DNA of 64,000 nt from Gigaspora rosea (GCA_003550325.1 QKWP01000774.1:158678-222677), one strand, 5' to 3'. Positions 23,845-36,465 are shown, counted from the stretch's first letter. Numbers and translations: made by a program. The notes: generated from the sequence alone by a model not told the origin.

Positions 23845-26548
23845 GATTTATTAATTCATAATAGCAACAGATTTTCTTTAGAAAAACTTATGACATATAA
23901 TCCACGTGAATGGGTTAATAAGCATAATCAAGTTGTTGTTAAATTTGTTGAAACTTTAGTTCAAAATAATCAAGCTACTGATATCTCAAGCCAGGAAAAG
24001 CTTTTTAAAATTACTGTTGCAATTGATTCTATATATGGGGCTCGACATGGAAAATATATATCAGAAATTCAACTAGCTATTACAGCTATTAAATATTCAA
24101 TTGTAAGGTCAAAAATGATTATCGATATTGATAACCATATTATAAGCTCAGGAAGTCATTATTGATTTCAAAAATGGATTGAGGAGCTTTCAAAATATGA
24201 AGAACCATTGCCTAAAGAACTTTTATTTCTTGCATTTGATAATGAACAAAAAGGGCAAAAAAACTATCTTGATCGAGGATTTAATACAGTTATTTATCAT
24301 ATTGTTACCAGTTTTGTTGCTTTTAATATAGCACCACAAAACAAAATTTAACATAATACTGATTCACCTTGGTTATGTAATATCTTAGCAAGTTACAATA
24401 TGAAGAACTTTTTAATATTAGTCCTCAAATGCAAAAGGTTATTGATGAGGAGTTGTATACTTATTTAGCTGAGATTCTTACATTATTGTCTGAAGAAAAG
24501 TCATCTATTAATATTATAGATTCTCTTTTAGCATCTACACCAGTTGATATTACTAAAATGAAATTTATTCTAACTGTGATTTGAAAAATATAGAGAATCG
24601 AAAAAGAACATGCCCAAGATGTAAAATGCAACTTCCAACATTGGCTGAAATTCAAAAAGAAAGAATAGTTGAAGTTGAAAATAATATAGTTGATCAATTA
24701 GATAATCCACTAATTTTTAAACCTTATAAAATTAGCAATGAACAAAGTAATACTTGTACTTCCACAATTGGGTTTACTCAACCAATTACAGACCAAAAAG
24801 TTAATATTCCTGAGATTTATATTCCTGATCCAGTTAATATTAATCCTAATTCGATTGCAAATATTGAACAAGTTCTTTTACATATTGAGACTATATCAGG
24901 TATTAAGAATAAAATTCGTAAGTGGATAGTAGTAACCTGTGATGGCGTTCCATATCGTCTTGCTACCAAGTTAAAAGAAAAGTTTCCTTGGTTAGTACTA
25001 GTACCTGGTTAATTACATGAAAAAATGAATATGCTTCGTGCATTTGTAGAATTGAACTGGTAAATTATTTAAAATAATTAAGTAGTAGTTTGTGCATACA
25101 ATTCTATATATTTTTATTTGTTATATTTTTTATTTTATTAATTATTTTTTTATTTAACTTTTTTTAATTTATTTTTTTTGTTAGGGAAATTGATCTGACA
25201 ATATCTCAGGGTTATAAAACTGAAAATCAGCTTGCCTATTTTAAAAAATGTGCTGATCATAAAGCATGGGATTCTATTTGTATTATATACCGAAAAGCAA
25301 TAGCCATGGAGCTTTTGTGGCCATATGTAAAAAAACTATTCAAATTTGTCTGTTAAAGGATATCTTGCCTGGGTTAAAGAGCAAAAAGATCCAATTTACC
25401 AAATAAAGTTTGAACAGGTTATAATTATTTTACTCTTGAATAAATCTAATAGCAATTTATTTTATTCTTGAATAAATTTAATAGCAATTTATTTTATTCT
25501 TGAATAAATCTAATAGCAATTTTATTTTATTCTTGAATAAATCTTATAGCAATTAATACAATTTTTTTTATAATAGACGTTTATTTATCTTCAAGCAATT
25601 ATTAACTATTGAAAGGCTATAAGAACCAACAATCCACTTTTAAAAAGAGCTGCTAAAAGAGCTTTTTCACCTATTTGGTCTGTAAGGTGTCATCCTATTT
25701 ATCGTCTAATAGAAGTTGCTAATGAAGTTCAATTAATGCAACTTAATCCTGAAATACGTGATATTGTAGAAAGCAATAGTGTGATTTCTAGATCAGGAAT
25801 TTGTAATCAATATCAAGGATTAGATGCAATTATAGAAGAAATAAATAAAAATTCAAAAGCCTTAATACCTCCTGTACCACAATATCATCATTGGAAAATA
25901 GCTGCACATAATTGTAAAAAATTTGTTAAGGTAAAATTGATTTTATAATTTAATTATTTAATAAATTAATTAAAAGATATATAATTAACCTAATAATTTA
26001 TTTTAGCTTAGAAACAATTTATTTAAAATAATTGGATACAATGATCAATCATCAGGACCAAGAACCCGGCCAGAAGCAACTGTGGAATGTCAAAGATTTC
26101 GAGCTCTTTTGCGGGGTCTTGAATTTGTAAACCCTGCAAACTCAAAAATGACTTATCACAGCTTAGGTGGAGAAATTGAATTGGCTGAGAATTTAAAAAA
26201 CTTTACATCTTGTGCAAAATTAGCTCGACAAAATTATATTATTGAAACATTTATTAATAAAAATAATTCTTTTCAATTTAGACCAATACCAATTACAAAA
26301 CAAGAAGCTGAAGCTGAAAAAGTGAAAAAATTTGACTATACCTGATATTTTATCAAAAATAGGAATTCTACTTGAACAAGTTCCTGAAAGTGTCAAAAAA
26401 AAATTATTCTGGATTAAGGTCAAAAACAAAAGAAGAATTACTTAGCATACTACAAGAAGTAAAGTGCTTATTTGATTCAGATAATGTATTTAATGATAAG
26501 ATTGTTTTGAAATCTCAGAAACAAATCAGCAAGAACAATTGTAATTAA
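23845..26548 (+). pseudogene. Decayed multi-exon transposase-like gene
   Basis: Protein reading runs from about 23,845 to the TAA at 26,546-26,548. It is interrupted by introns 25,060-25,184, 25,418-25,576 and 25,931-26,006 (all GT-AG) and by several stops and frameshifts. Domains in order are an N-terminal helical part (NPREWVNKHNQVVVKF), a block LFLAFDNEQKGQKNYLDRGF, a CxxC pair (RTCPRCKMQLPTL), an acidic core (VVTCDGVPYRLATKL and FPWLVLVPG), a following His segment (LHEKMNMLRAFVELNW) and a basic C-terminus. The Asp-rich core followed by HxxMN resembles DUF6589-like, transposase-derived proteins of fungi. That assignment is from memory and tentative. The first exon or exons upstream of 23,845 are not identified. 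Confidence 0.6.
25427..25561. repeat. Four-copy 32-33 bp tandem repeat within an intron
   Basis: The word TATTCTTGAATAAAT followed by CTAATAGCAATTT recurs with starts near 25,435, 25,467, 25,499 and 25,532. It lies inside the 25,418-25,576 intron and has expanded it. Confidence 0.8.
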
Positions 26549-27115
26549 GTACTGGGCATGCTATTAAAAAATAGTGCCATAACTATTATTTTAATAGTTT
26601 ATGTCTGGCACTTGTGATACCTATTCTTTCATTTTAATAGTTATTCATAATTTATAATTATATTTAATATTTTAAAATCAAATTGTAAAAATATAAATAT
26701 TTATTAATTATAGATCTTTATAGATATTTATAAATATATAAATAAAAGCTCTACTTCAATTATAATATCTTTTTTTTTATGTTAAGGAGAGGTTGTGCCT
26801 CTGGTCTTTATTAAATGCATATCGATCAATTATAATATCTAATATAGAGTTGATATATATATTATATATTAAGTATTTTTGATTTATATATTTATTTTCT
26901 TATCAATTTTTTTAATTATTTGAGTTATTATTTATACTTGGCAAAATTGAGTAAAACTCAATTTTTGAGTTTTTGATTTCAAACAATCAAAATATATTTT
27001 TAGTACAAATAGATTTTGATTGTCTAAAAGCAAAAATTGAGTTGTATTTGTTTTTCTAAATGCTACATTAATTTTCAATAATTTATTCAAATTAGCTATT
27101 TAGTTATTGTATCTT
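26549..27115. other. AT-rich DNA with a hairpin
   Basis: No gene. A hairpin at about 26,953-27,036 pairs AACTCAATTTTTGAG and TTTTGATT with GATTTTGATTGTC and AAAAATTGAGTT. Confidence 0.5.
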
Positions 27116-27116
27116 T

Positions 27117-27772
27117 TTAATTCTAACTCTATGCACTAAATAAACTTGTTCAGCACTTAAAGATACATCAAATCAGCAGAATGATTTTTATTTTACTTGA
27201 AATTTAGAAAATATATATATAATTTTGAATTTTTGATCAAAAAAGTCAAATTTAAGCATCTTTGCCCAAATTTCAAGTAAAATAAAAACAATTCTGATGA
27301 TTTAATATATTTTTAGGTACTAGAAAAGTTTACTTAGTGCATTAAGTTAGAATTAATTAGTAAGATTTTGTGAATCATTAAATTTTATAAAATTTTATTA
27401 ATAAAATTTTATAAAATCTTTTAATTCACAAAATTTTACTAATTAATTCTAACTTAATGCACTAAATAAACTTGTTCAGCATCTAAAAAACATCAAATCA
27501 GAAGTGTTGTTTTTATTTTACTTGAAATTTGAAGAAAATATGCTTAGCTTGACTTTTTTGATCAAAAATCCAAAATTTTGCATATATTCTTCAAATTTTA
27601 AGTAAAATAAAAAAAATTCTGCTGATTTGATGTTTTTAGATGCTGAACAAGTTAACTAGTGCATAAAGTTAGAATTAATTAATAAAAATTTGTGAACTAT
27701 TATAAAATCTTTATTCACAAAATTTTACTAATTAATTCTAACTTCATGCACTAAGAAACTCGTTCAGCACCA
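27117..27772. repeat. Array of five alternating inverted copies of one unit
   Basis: A unit of about 120 bp is marked by TAATTCTAACTTAATGCACT, AAATAAACTTGTTCAGCA, CATCAAATCAG and TTTTATTTTACTTGAAATTT. It appears in alternating orientation: forward from 27,117, reverse to 27,378, forward from 27,438, reverse to 27,690, and a partial forward copy to 27,772. The spacer at 27,365-27,437 is itself an AAATTTTAT palindrome. Non-coding. Confidence 0.75.
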
Positions 27773-29509
27773 AAAAATGCATATAAATATATTTGGATCC
27801 AAACCAGTCTGCAGCAAAGTTGGTGCCGAAAACCTTTTGTGCCAATTCAGGTTTTGGATTATAGCTTCCAAAACTTTAACTGAAACTCGAAACCTCACAC
27901 AAAACCTCATCCAAACCCCGAAACATTACCTGAAAACAAAAAACTACCCAAACTTCCATATTCATTGATTGCATTAATGTATATATATCTCTTTCAATTA
28001 TAATAAAATGCACTGATCACACTGATATATGTTATACATTTCCTTAAGAATTCAATAAAATTGGAATATCCAGTGCTATTTGGGCTGGAATGCATCGAAC
28101 AATTTATTGCATGCAGTCTTTTTAACATGAAAGGTGTAATTTCGGAGGTTATATTCTGACAATCAAGGTTGTTTTTGCAAGCATCAGTTATTGTTACTTA
28201 CTACGTAAAAACTGGATATAATGTCAAGTAATAATAAGTAATAGTACGTCTTGATAAGTTGCCGTAGAATTAAATAAATTGTCAGTATCAACAGGCATCA
28301 AATACTTATCGATTCTTCATTGTCAATCTTTTCTATCGTCCTAGAATTTTGAAATCAGTGTAATAATGGCATAATATTAAAAATAAAGTTGACCAGCTTT
28401 TAAAAAACCCGAACAAACCAAGTTAGTAAAAAAAATTGCAATACATAATTAAAAAATTATCATATATGTTATAATTTATTCAAATATTTAATTAAAAATA
28501 AGTAAACTATTTTTGATTCTCGTATTATAACTTTGGGTTTCGGAATTATAGTTTTGGGGTTTTCGACTTTTTTGAAAAAATCCGAAACCAGTTTCGGATT
28601 AGAACCCTTCCGAAACTAGTTTCGGGTAGGTTTCGTTTCACCTCCAACTTAGACTTCGGACCAGACCCAGATAGATGGTTGACTCGAAGATGATAATTAA
28701 AATCAAAATTCAGAAATTGCGGGTACTCCTCCTAACTAAATCAGCGTTCATTACCTACTGATGCCGAAATTCTACGTTGAAAAAATGCGCGGCCAACATG
28801 GTCTACCAATACTTTATTAATTATTGAAATCCCAAGACATTGAAACTACCAGAGTTAATCAAGATAAAAGGATATTGGAATTTCGCACCGCCTTTCGTCG
28901 TCAAAGCCACGGAGCCGGAGAATTTATTGTTGGTGAGACCGGTAATTATTGATGCTTAGTTTACTAACAATGTCTTAACTGCTATCCAAGCTGCTGACGC
29001 TTAGAATTTTTAATCCTAATGAAAGAATAAATTTTGCCGGTAAAGCATTAAATTAGAAAGAGCGTACAAAAAAAAAAAAAAAAGTAATATATACGTATAT
29101 ATATCGATTTTGGCTTTTTGGCGTAAAATTTAAATTTTAGTTTCAGTGCTAATGTTTTTTCTATCCCTAACTTACCGTATAGCGCTGCATATAGTACCTC
29201 GGGTACTTTCAAGAAAGTCGGCCTTGGTTGAATAATATCTCCCAGACATTGAGAGATGGGAAGATAATACAAATAATTATCACTAATCTATATAATACCT
29301 TGCTATTAGACATATCAAACCAATGAAAAGATCGCATATTAATTATGAACATTGGGCTTGTCAAAAAAAAGAGGATACTATTCCAGGGTATACTATATGC
29401 CGCGCTAGAATAAATTTTGGTATCATAAAACCCTTACGTAGCATATAATTTGTGGAAAATTCGAATAAGAATCTAGAATCATCTGACTGTCGATCATTAC
29501 CAAATAAGG
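27773..29509. other. Intergenic DNA, possible coding relics
   Basis: At 28,500-28,660 TTTCGG and CCGAAA words recur in both orientations. At about 28,740-28,960 composition is more balanced and short protein-like runs occur in all three plus frames, suggesting a badly decayed gene, but no frame is continuous enough to annotate. Confidence 0.35.
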
Positions 29510-29802
29510 GGGTCGTCTAAAGCCATGTACCCACGTGACATTTTCGTGTAAATCAACCAAACGGAGTCGCGTAAATTTTGTTTACACGGATCAGCCCGAA
29601 GAAGTCAAAAAACAAAAAAAACGCAAGAACATAAAAACGGCATTCTAAACCTATCTTGGGCCGTTAATAAAAAATGTCGGGAAGGTAATTTTACCTATAT
29701 TGGTCCTAACCAACTTCGACCCTAATGCTAAACAGATTCTAATACGAATTTTAACTAAAATTTCAAAAAGTCACGTGGGTACATGGCTTTAGCCATCCCC
29801 TA
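29510..29802. mobile_element. MITE with about 35-bp inverted ends and 8-bp duplication (hAT-like)
   Basis: The left end contains CTAAAGCCATGTACCCACGT and the right end ACGTGGGTACATGGCTTTAG, each the reverse complement of the other. AAATAAGG flanks both sides (29,502-29,509 and 29,803-29,810), an 8-bp duplication as left by hAT-type transposases. The 293-bp interior is non-coding. Confidence 0.7.
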
Positions 29803-29894
29803 AAATAAGGCGCAGATCGCCAATGACCAAATTTGGTATATGCCCTGACTGAAATATAACATTGGTTTTTTTTAAAAAAAAAATGGTCCATAAC

Positions 29895-29975
29895 ATTTGA
29901 ACGCCAATATCTTATGACCCGTACCATTCAAATCGTCTCGCTGAGACGATTCGAAAGGCATAAAAATCGCAGATC
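29895..29975. repeat. LTR-like module with GTCTCGCTGAGAC palindrome
   Basis: Short relic of the dispersed module also seen at 19,560-19,900 and inside the LTRs at 34,538 and 63,590. Diagnostic words are GCCAATATCTTATGA, AATCGTCTCGCTGAGACGAT and the following AAAAATCG. Confidence 0.55.
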
Positions 29976-31750
29976 CGCCACAATACCCTATCCACCACAA
30001 TACCCATAGTTACCTTAAATCATTATATTATTTTTTTTTCTTTTACTATGTCGTAAGCCACTTCTAATTATTCAAAAAACAACATGTAAGTATTATAACA
30101 CCTGATGGAATTGAATTATCCTTTTTACTATTCTTCTGGAACAAGAATAAACTACCATAGGATGGCAAAAAATTTAAAAATTAATTGATCATTTGATGTT
30201 TTAATTAACTTTTCTACACCTATCATTCATTTTACTGTATTTATGTATCTTTGTATAAATCAGAATTTATAAGGCGCGCATTAATCTAACAAAAATGGTC
30301 ATATAATATTTATTTATATTGACCAAATTCAACCAAAAAATTTCAATAAAAGAGTAAAAATTAATAAATTATATGATTAATAGATAGTACTAATATTTTC
30401 GGTCATCACTCCTTCACTACAAAGTATGCATTACTATTTTCTGATATATTATTAATGAAATAACGTCGTTTGTGCTTATCTATTCCCATCTAAAGCAAAC
30501 CACATTTCTGCATCTATAGAGTATCTTCCTATTCTAACAAATTAACTACTATAATATTAAATTAAGAACTGCATTATGATCGTTTTTATTAACCTAAACA
30601 ATTTAAGCGCATGTAAAAAGTGAAAGATTAAACTTTGATAATTATCCGATAAATTTTTCATGAAATTTTAATATGCTTATATAATTCAGTTTTTGCATGA
30701 TTAAATTGATCAAAGAATTCAGCCTTTAGAAAACAGTGGGCATGACAAATAATGTTACGTAAGAATATTTATTATCTAAAGAATAAAAATGCTAAAAAAT
30801 GAATTGCGTCATTTTTTATTTATTTTTTGCTTTATTTTTTTATCAAAAAAAAAAACATTGCATGATGTGAAAGCTAAATATACTTTTTTTGAATAAAATT
30901 ATTTTTTATAATTAGCTTATATATTTATATGGTTTGAAATTAATTTTTTAAATTTGCTCATTAAATGAATCCACATTTGTAATGCAAAGTGCATTACTTA
31001 ATTCAATTCTAATAATTTACTTAAATTATCAATTTATTTACGCGACTTATGAATATTATTTTAATAATTTATCTAAATATAATATTTTCATATATTTGCT
31101 ACGGTAAAGTTTTATAGCGATAAAATTGCATTTGCCCATGTTAAATTAATAATAAATATACTTGAAACAAAACCTAACTTACCAAACCATTAAAGTACAG
31201 TTCATTAATCTTAAATTTTCTTAATACAAATGTGATTTTTGCTTCAACCGCTGATGATTTATGTAAAAGTATATAATAAGCATGAACTACTAGTTCGATC
31301 ATTACCTACAATAACAGTGCTCATGCACTTATTTCAAATATCGATACAAGAGTTCAAAACAATTACATTTTTACTTAAAATAAAGCGCGTGTACGCTTCA
31401 AAATAAAACTAGGGGCCAAAATAGCGTACAAATACGGTAAAGGTCTTTTGTGAAAATAGTAACTTGAAAACCATGAATATTTAATAATCTAAGTTCATGA
31501 AGCTAATGGGACTTATATATGTTTGAGTCTCATCCTTATCGAGAATGTAAGGGAAAGTTATGATATTTAACCGCGACATTATCGTGTGTTAGTGCTGCTC
31601 TCTCAGAACTATTGTGCATGTCTAGACAACAGATAATGTAATATGAAACTACAAAGAAAATAAATTTAATGTGGAAGCGCCCTATAGTAGATTTTGAAAT
31701 AATCAGTATTTTCCAGCAGAGATATATACTATGAGACATATTCATTATAA
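29976..31750. other. AT-rich DNA, then duplicated P450 3' flank
   Basis: Up to about 30,450 no feature is seen. From there to 31,750 the sequence is the counterpart of 4,230-5,561, the 3' flank of P450 copy 1. Confidence 0.55.
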
Positions 31751-33536
31751 TTATTTGTTTCTGGGCTTAATTTTAACCATCAGCTCTTGACAATAAGTGG
31801 AAGTGGAAGATTTAGTTTTTAATGGAGCTTCAATATCGACTAATTCGATGTCATATTTCCCAAATACATATACCATTAGAGAAAGTAACTCAATCATAGC
31901 TAGCTTTCTCCCAGGACAAATTCTATATCCACCACCAAACATTACAAATGAGTATTTTTGCCCAACCTTTTTATCTTCCTTCTCATTAAGATCATCTTTA
32001 ATAAGACCATCAGCTGTTACGTTTAAATAACTTTCACTATTATTATCAAGAAAAAATCGATCGGGATCAAAGATTTCTGGGTTAGACCAATAATCTTTAT
32101 GTCGATGTAAGCTAACGGTATCAAATTGAAACATTGTGCCAACCGGCCATTGGTATCCACCTATCTCGACAGGGTCAACTGGGTATCTTCCTAATAGATT
32201 TGTGACAGGACATATCCGGTTAGCCTCTTTAATAATTGCTTCACAATATTTTAGATTTGAGAGATCACTGTGTATTAATTGGAAAGAACTGTTTTGCGGA
32301 AATATTAAATCGATTTCGGCAAGCATTTTTTGTTTGACTTCAGGATAATGACATATGTAGTAAGTTACAAAACTAAATAAGTTTGCAGTCTATAATGAAT
32401 ATAAGAATAACATACAGTAAACATGAAGAACATAAAGTAAAATTAAATAAAAAATTAAGGTTGAAATATCTTCTTACAGTATCTGTTCCGGCAAAGAAAG
32501 AATCTAAAATATTAGCTCAGATTTCAATATCGGTCATAGGTGGAAATATTTCTTCTCCAAAATCCTTTTTATAATTGACATCCCGTTCAGTATTAGCAAT
32601 AATTAAAGAAGTTAACATGTCATTTTTTAGATCTTTATTCTGCATCACTTCTATTTCTTGTCTTCTCTTTTTAATAATTTTATCTAACCTTTCAAACAAG
32701 AAATCTCGATGTTTTAATATTTCTTTTGCTTTACCTCTAATAAATGGGACGTAATGCCGTACAAATGGACCCAGAAATATAAAAAGTGCTGAGCCAACAA
32801 TTAATTGACTAATCCCTTTAACGAATCTATTCGAATCTTCAATTAACGCATCAGGATATGATGGTTTTATAGGACTTAGAGTATTATAATATGATCCCAT
32901 AGAATAAGAACGTTCACCAGTTAGTGTAACTACAATCATATCATTGGTGAATCTATGAAACCATTTTGAGAAATCAACTTCCAATGACCATTCTTTACCA
33001 TCGCTATTAGCTGAACCGAGAGACTTCCAATATCCTTCTAACTCTTCAAACAACAAATTTGACCATTTAATTGCTTCATTATTAAAATTAGGTGATAAGA
33101 TTGCTCGGATAAAAAATTGCCAATTAAATTTCCAACTTTTGAAATCATCGTTAATTGATATTCCTTTTACAGTCTTTCTAAGTTCTTCCAACCCTTGGGA
33201 ATATGGAAATCTTGGCATAAATTTTGCGTGTTTTGTTGAATTGGTAAAAAATTTTTCTATGTATGCTGGGTGTGAAAGTACAATTCTTCGGAAACCACCA
33301 AGTTGAATTTCATAGATATCACCATATTTTTTAGTGAGCGAGACGAATAATTGTTTGAGATCACCCCTAAAGCAATACGCACATTCTATAATTGGAAGGG
33401 GAAAAGGACCTGGTAATTTATTTGGGCGAGTAAAATATTTGTAGTAAAATTGGATGACATAAAAAAGAAAGAAGAGAACGACTAAGTAAAAGTAATCGAT
33501 AAAATTGAGATGTTCAAAGTATTTATGTAATGACAT
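31751..33536 (-). pseudogene. Cytochrome P450, one nonsense codon (copy 3)
   Basis: Two exons, 33,536-32,478 and 32,389-31,751, flank an 88-nt intron (GTAAGA...TATAG) and encode about 565 residues, somewhat long for a microsomal P450. The N-terminus has a membrane anchor (residues about 13-30) followed by the hinge PNKLPGPFPLP. The I-helix oxygen motif AGTDTT is split by the intron and restored by splicing. The K-helix ExxR is EANR, then FDPDRFF and the haem loop FGGGYRICPG with its ligand Cys. The only lesion seen is a TGA at 32,517-32,519, where both decayed copies have AGA (Arg), 13 codons before the splice donor. It would act as a monooxygenase at the endoplasmic reticulum; the substrate is unknown. 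The lesion may be an allele, a pseudogene change or a sequence error. Confidence 0.88.
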
Positions 33537-33780
33537 TTTTATAAAATATGATTATTAAATTTTCTCATAAGATAGATTAAAAGCTCAAATACAGTATTTA
33601 ATGAATTAACATTTTATTTCAAGATAACAAAACTTGCTGAATTAAAAATGTTTAAACCTCTATTTTTAATTTAGCTGACGGTCAAAGAATAATTATATAT
33701 TTATTGTGTGATGAATTCAGATCATACATACTGTACAAGTTTGCGTAATTAAAATTATGAAGATCAAAAATTTTTTGCGG

Positions 33781-35912
33781 CCAACGCACCGAACAGCGTG
33801 CACAGGGTACCACCCGGAAAAACTGAAGGTGCCACAACCGTGACGAATATAATCCGTCGCGCTTATGCCCGGATCGAAAGGATCGGAAATTACCAAAAGC
33901 GGGGATTGGCAAAATCTCATGATTACCAAAATCGGATCGTCAATCTCTTATCATTATTATTATTATTAATCAACTATTATTCTATCGAAACTTTTATTAT
34001 CAACCGTATATTATTAATCATAGCTTATTAATTATATTAGTCATAATGATTACAAATAGCTTAGATTACAAATTAGCATTAGTCATAGCATTAGTAATCT
34101 TTATAGTCATAGCCTTCTTGAATGTATTTAAACAATAGCTTTCGACCTTTTGAAACTTTAGCAATCAACTGCCAAACTATTAAGATAATCAGTTAACTAC
34201 TCATAGTGAACTATTAATTTAGTCATCACTATAAAGGTGCTCAAAGAGCAATAAGCTCTACACCAAACATTAATTATACTCAAGAGATAATACATAGGCG
34301 CTCAACACAAAAAGAGTGATCCAAATGAATAATATAACACAAACTCTTAACAAACAATATTTATGAGTTAAAACACTCAACGGGAAAAGAACTAATGCCC
34401 AAACATTTCACAAAATGCCCAAAATGAATTACACTTATACCCAAACACAAATTATAATGCTCAACACAATCATTAGCCTACAAGGCAATGAAATTCAACA
34501 ATAGACAATGATCAAACAATTGTCTAAACAATTATATTGTTGACCTATAAAAAAATTACACAAAAACGGGCATAACTCTCGATCCAGTAATTAGAATTCG
34601 ATGAAACAACCACCATTCGACTCAGCTCGATGAGACGGTTCGAATGAGCTATAGATCATCCCTGTACGACCATTGGTTACCAAGATCGGAACCAATAGAT
34701 GATCAAGTAACGGATCTACAATTTGATTGGCTAGGCGATCTACTGCGCGCCAAAACGCATATATGGCATTTATAAAACATGTCATATTTATAGCATATAT
34801 ACTCTATATTTTATTTATAACACATATATCATTTATTTCATATATTACATTTATATCATTTATACTATATATTTTATTAGTAGAAGATATAGCATTTATT
34901 GCACATGTAATAGATATAGTCCGTTACATTTGTGAAAAACAAAAATGTATAAAAGCGGCCGATGTGGACCCCAAGTTCAATATCGAGTCTTCATACTCTT
35001 TCACTAATAAAAACAACTATTAACTACACAAATTAAACAATTATTAGTATCCTCATATACTTCTAATTGTAGCCTCTTTCGTAATTGCAAATTGCCTTAA
35101 ATCTTCTTTGTTAAGTTTTATTAAAAAACGCCTTCCGACTTAGATATATCACAGTAACAAAGTGAGGTTACACAAAGTGTTCACTGTCTAAAATCGCTCT
35201 AGTTACCTAATATCTTTGAAGAAGTGGATATAGGATAACAATATATACTCTAAGAAAAAGAGTAATGAGCAATTATTCAAAGAACTTAGCGCCCAACTTC
35301 AAACTTAACAATTTAATAACCCCAACATTATCTTAACAATATTATTACCCAACATATTATTATTAGCATATTTACTGTACTTCGACCACATACTTATTAA
35401 ATAAAATAAACTACCAAAGTTTAAAAGAAATTACAAGTTCTTCCCATAAACCTTCTATACAAACTGAGTAATTAATTAAATAAATCCCATAAAGCAAAAA
35501 CACAGCACCCAAGAGGATTTATCCACCTCTTTAAACCATTCCACATCTTAATAAAACTTTAAAATAGTAAACTAGGAGTAAGACACGAATTAACCAATGT
35601 GTGAAGACCAGATATTATTACTGGCACAGACCTTAAAACCTGCTATATAAAGAAATAACAATATTACTGGTGCTATACAAGTAATCATACACTATTCAAA
35701 ACCATTTAAGTAAACGTATTGAAAAATAGATAAGAGCTTAACCAACTCTCATGCGGAACTCTGAAACGAACACGTGCTAACTCACCTGGAACTCAACGAA
35801 CAGTAAGGCTGAAAAGGCTAAAAACAAAACCTTACCATTGAAACAGCAGACTGATCATCTGAAAGGACGACTATATTGAGGAAACTAGAGATTAGTGAAT
35901 CTAACAATATGG
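33781..35912 (+). promoter_or_regulatory. Leader of retroelement unit 1
   Basis: Non-coding leader of about 1.43 kb once the solo LTR at 34,538-35,240 is removed, colinear with 53,128-54,553 in unit 2. It contains many short degenerate words of the type GCCCAA, GCTCAAC and GCACCCAAC. A short hairpin (AAGAGG / CCTCTT) lies near 35,512. No ORF longer than a few dozen codons is shared by the two units. By position it should contain the promoter and packaging or priming signals, but none can be fixed from sequence alone. Confidence 0.5.
34538..35240. mobile_element. Solo LTR nested in unit 1
   Basis: This 703-bp segment is absent from unit 2, whose sequence joins directly at the same place (near 53,893). 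It starts TGTTGACC and ends GGATAACA, as expected for an LTR, and is flanked by the 4-bp duplication ATAT. It contains the dispersed CTCGATGAGACGG module near 34,630 and a TATA-like word (TGTATAAAAGCGG) near 34,947. It is the remnant of an LTR retrotransposon that inserted after the units diverged. Confidence 0.85.
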
Positions 35913-36283
35913 ATGCGATTTCAAATCAGAATAACTAAGCAATTACTGCTTAATTTATTAGTAATCACCTTCACCATTCTACGAACTTCCATCAACGCTG
36001 ACGTAATCAATGTGACCTTACCGGTACCAAGTGCTACATCAATAACAGTAATGACCACCACTACCGTGACTGTAACAGTTACAAATCAACTAGACTTCTT
36101 CTCAAACACAACTGCCCTAAATGAGTTAATCGTATTAGTAATTACGCTTATCACCGCTATCACCACCATAGCTGGAACATGCTACTGCTGCAAAAAGAAG
36201 TAAAGAAAGTCAAAGAAAAAGCTTACAAATCCACTCCATTACCAAACTACTCTGCTTACAATAATCCAAACCCATTCCAATAA
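35913..36283 (+). pseudogene. ORF A: type I membrane protein
   Basis: From ATG 35,913 the product has a signal peptide (basic start, then LLLNLLVITFTIL), a short Thr/Ser/Val-rich outer region with N-glycosylation sites (NVT, NTT), one membrane segment (LIVLVITLITAITTIAG), a CYCC cluster and a Lys-rich tail. In unit 1 a one-base loss after CKKK stops the frame at 36,203. Unit 2 keeps the tail, which ends at the position equivalent to 36,283. It is the first of ten tightly packed ORFs. Function unknown; it resembles a small viral surface protein in design only. Confidence 0.7.
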
Positions 36284-36313
36284 AGATTACAAATTGGAAT
36301 TACAAATCAATTG

Positions 36314-36430
36314 ATGTTACTTCATATTGATTTCAACGATATAAAACACTATGACATTCGAACACTACTATCTACATATAGCAACAATATTCTTTGGAAC
36401 GATATTCATAATATACACTGCCTTTTTTAG
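36314..36430 (+). pseudogene. ORF B: small membrane protein, truncated
   Basis: ATG 36,314. The unit-2 counterpart (54,954-55,106) has a polar start (LLHIDFNDIKHY) and one membrane segment (LLSFILLIATIFFGTIY) with a basic end. In unit 1 a deletion shifts the frame and destroys the membrane segment, and TAG follows at 36,428. Confidence 0.55.
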
Positions 36431-36465
36431 AAAAGAAAATCATGATAAGATCTTAGTAATCTCAA

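Noticed and set aside
28740..28990. Protein-coding gene in the balanced-composition patch
   Set aside because: Short protein-like runs occur in all three plus frames, but none exceeds a few dozen codons or matches a known family.
33781..34537. LTR of the giant element
   Set aside because: The same segment recurs 19.35 kb on, but there it continues into a complete second unit, so it cannot be told from the start of a tandem repeat. No TG...CA borders or target duplication were found.
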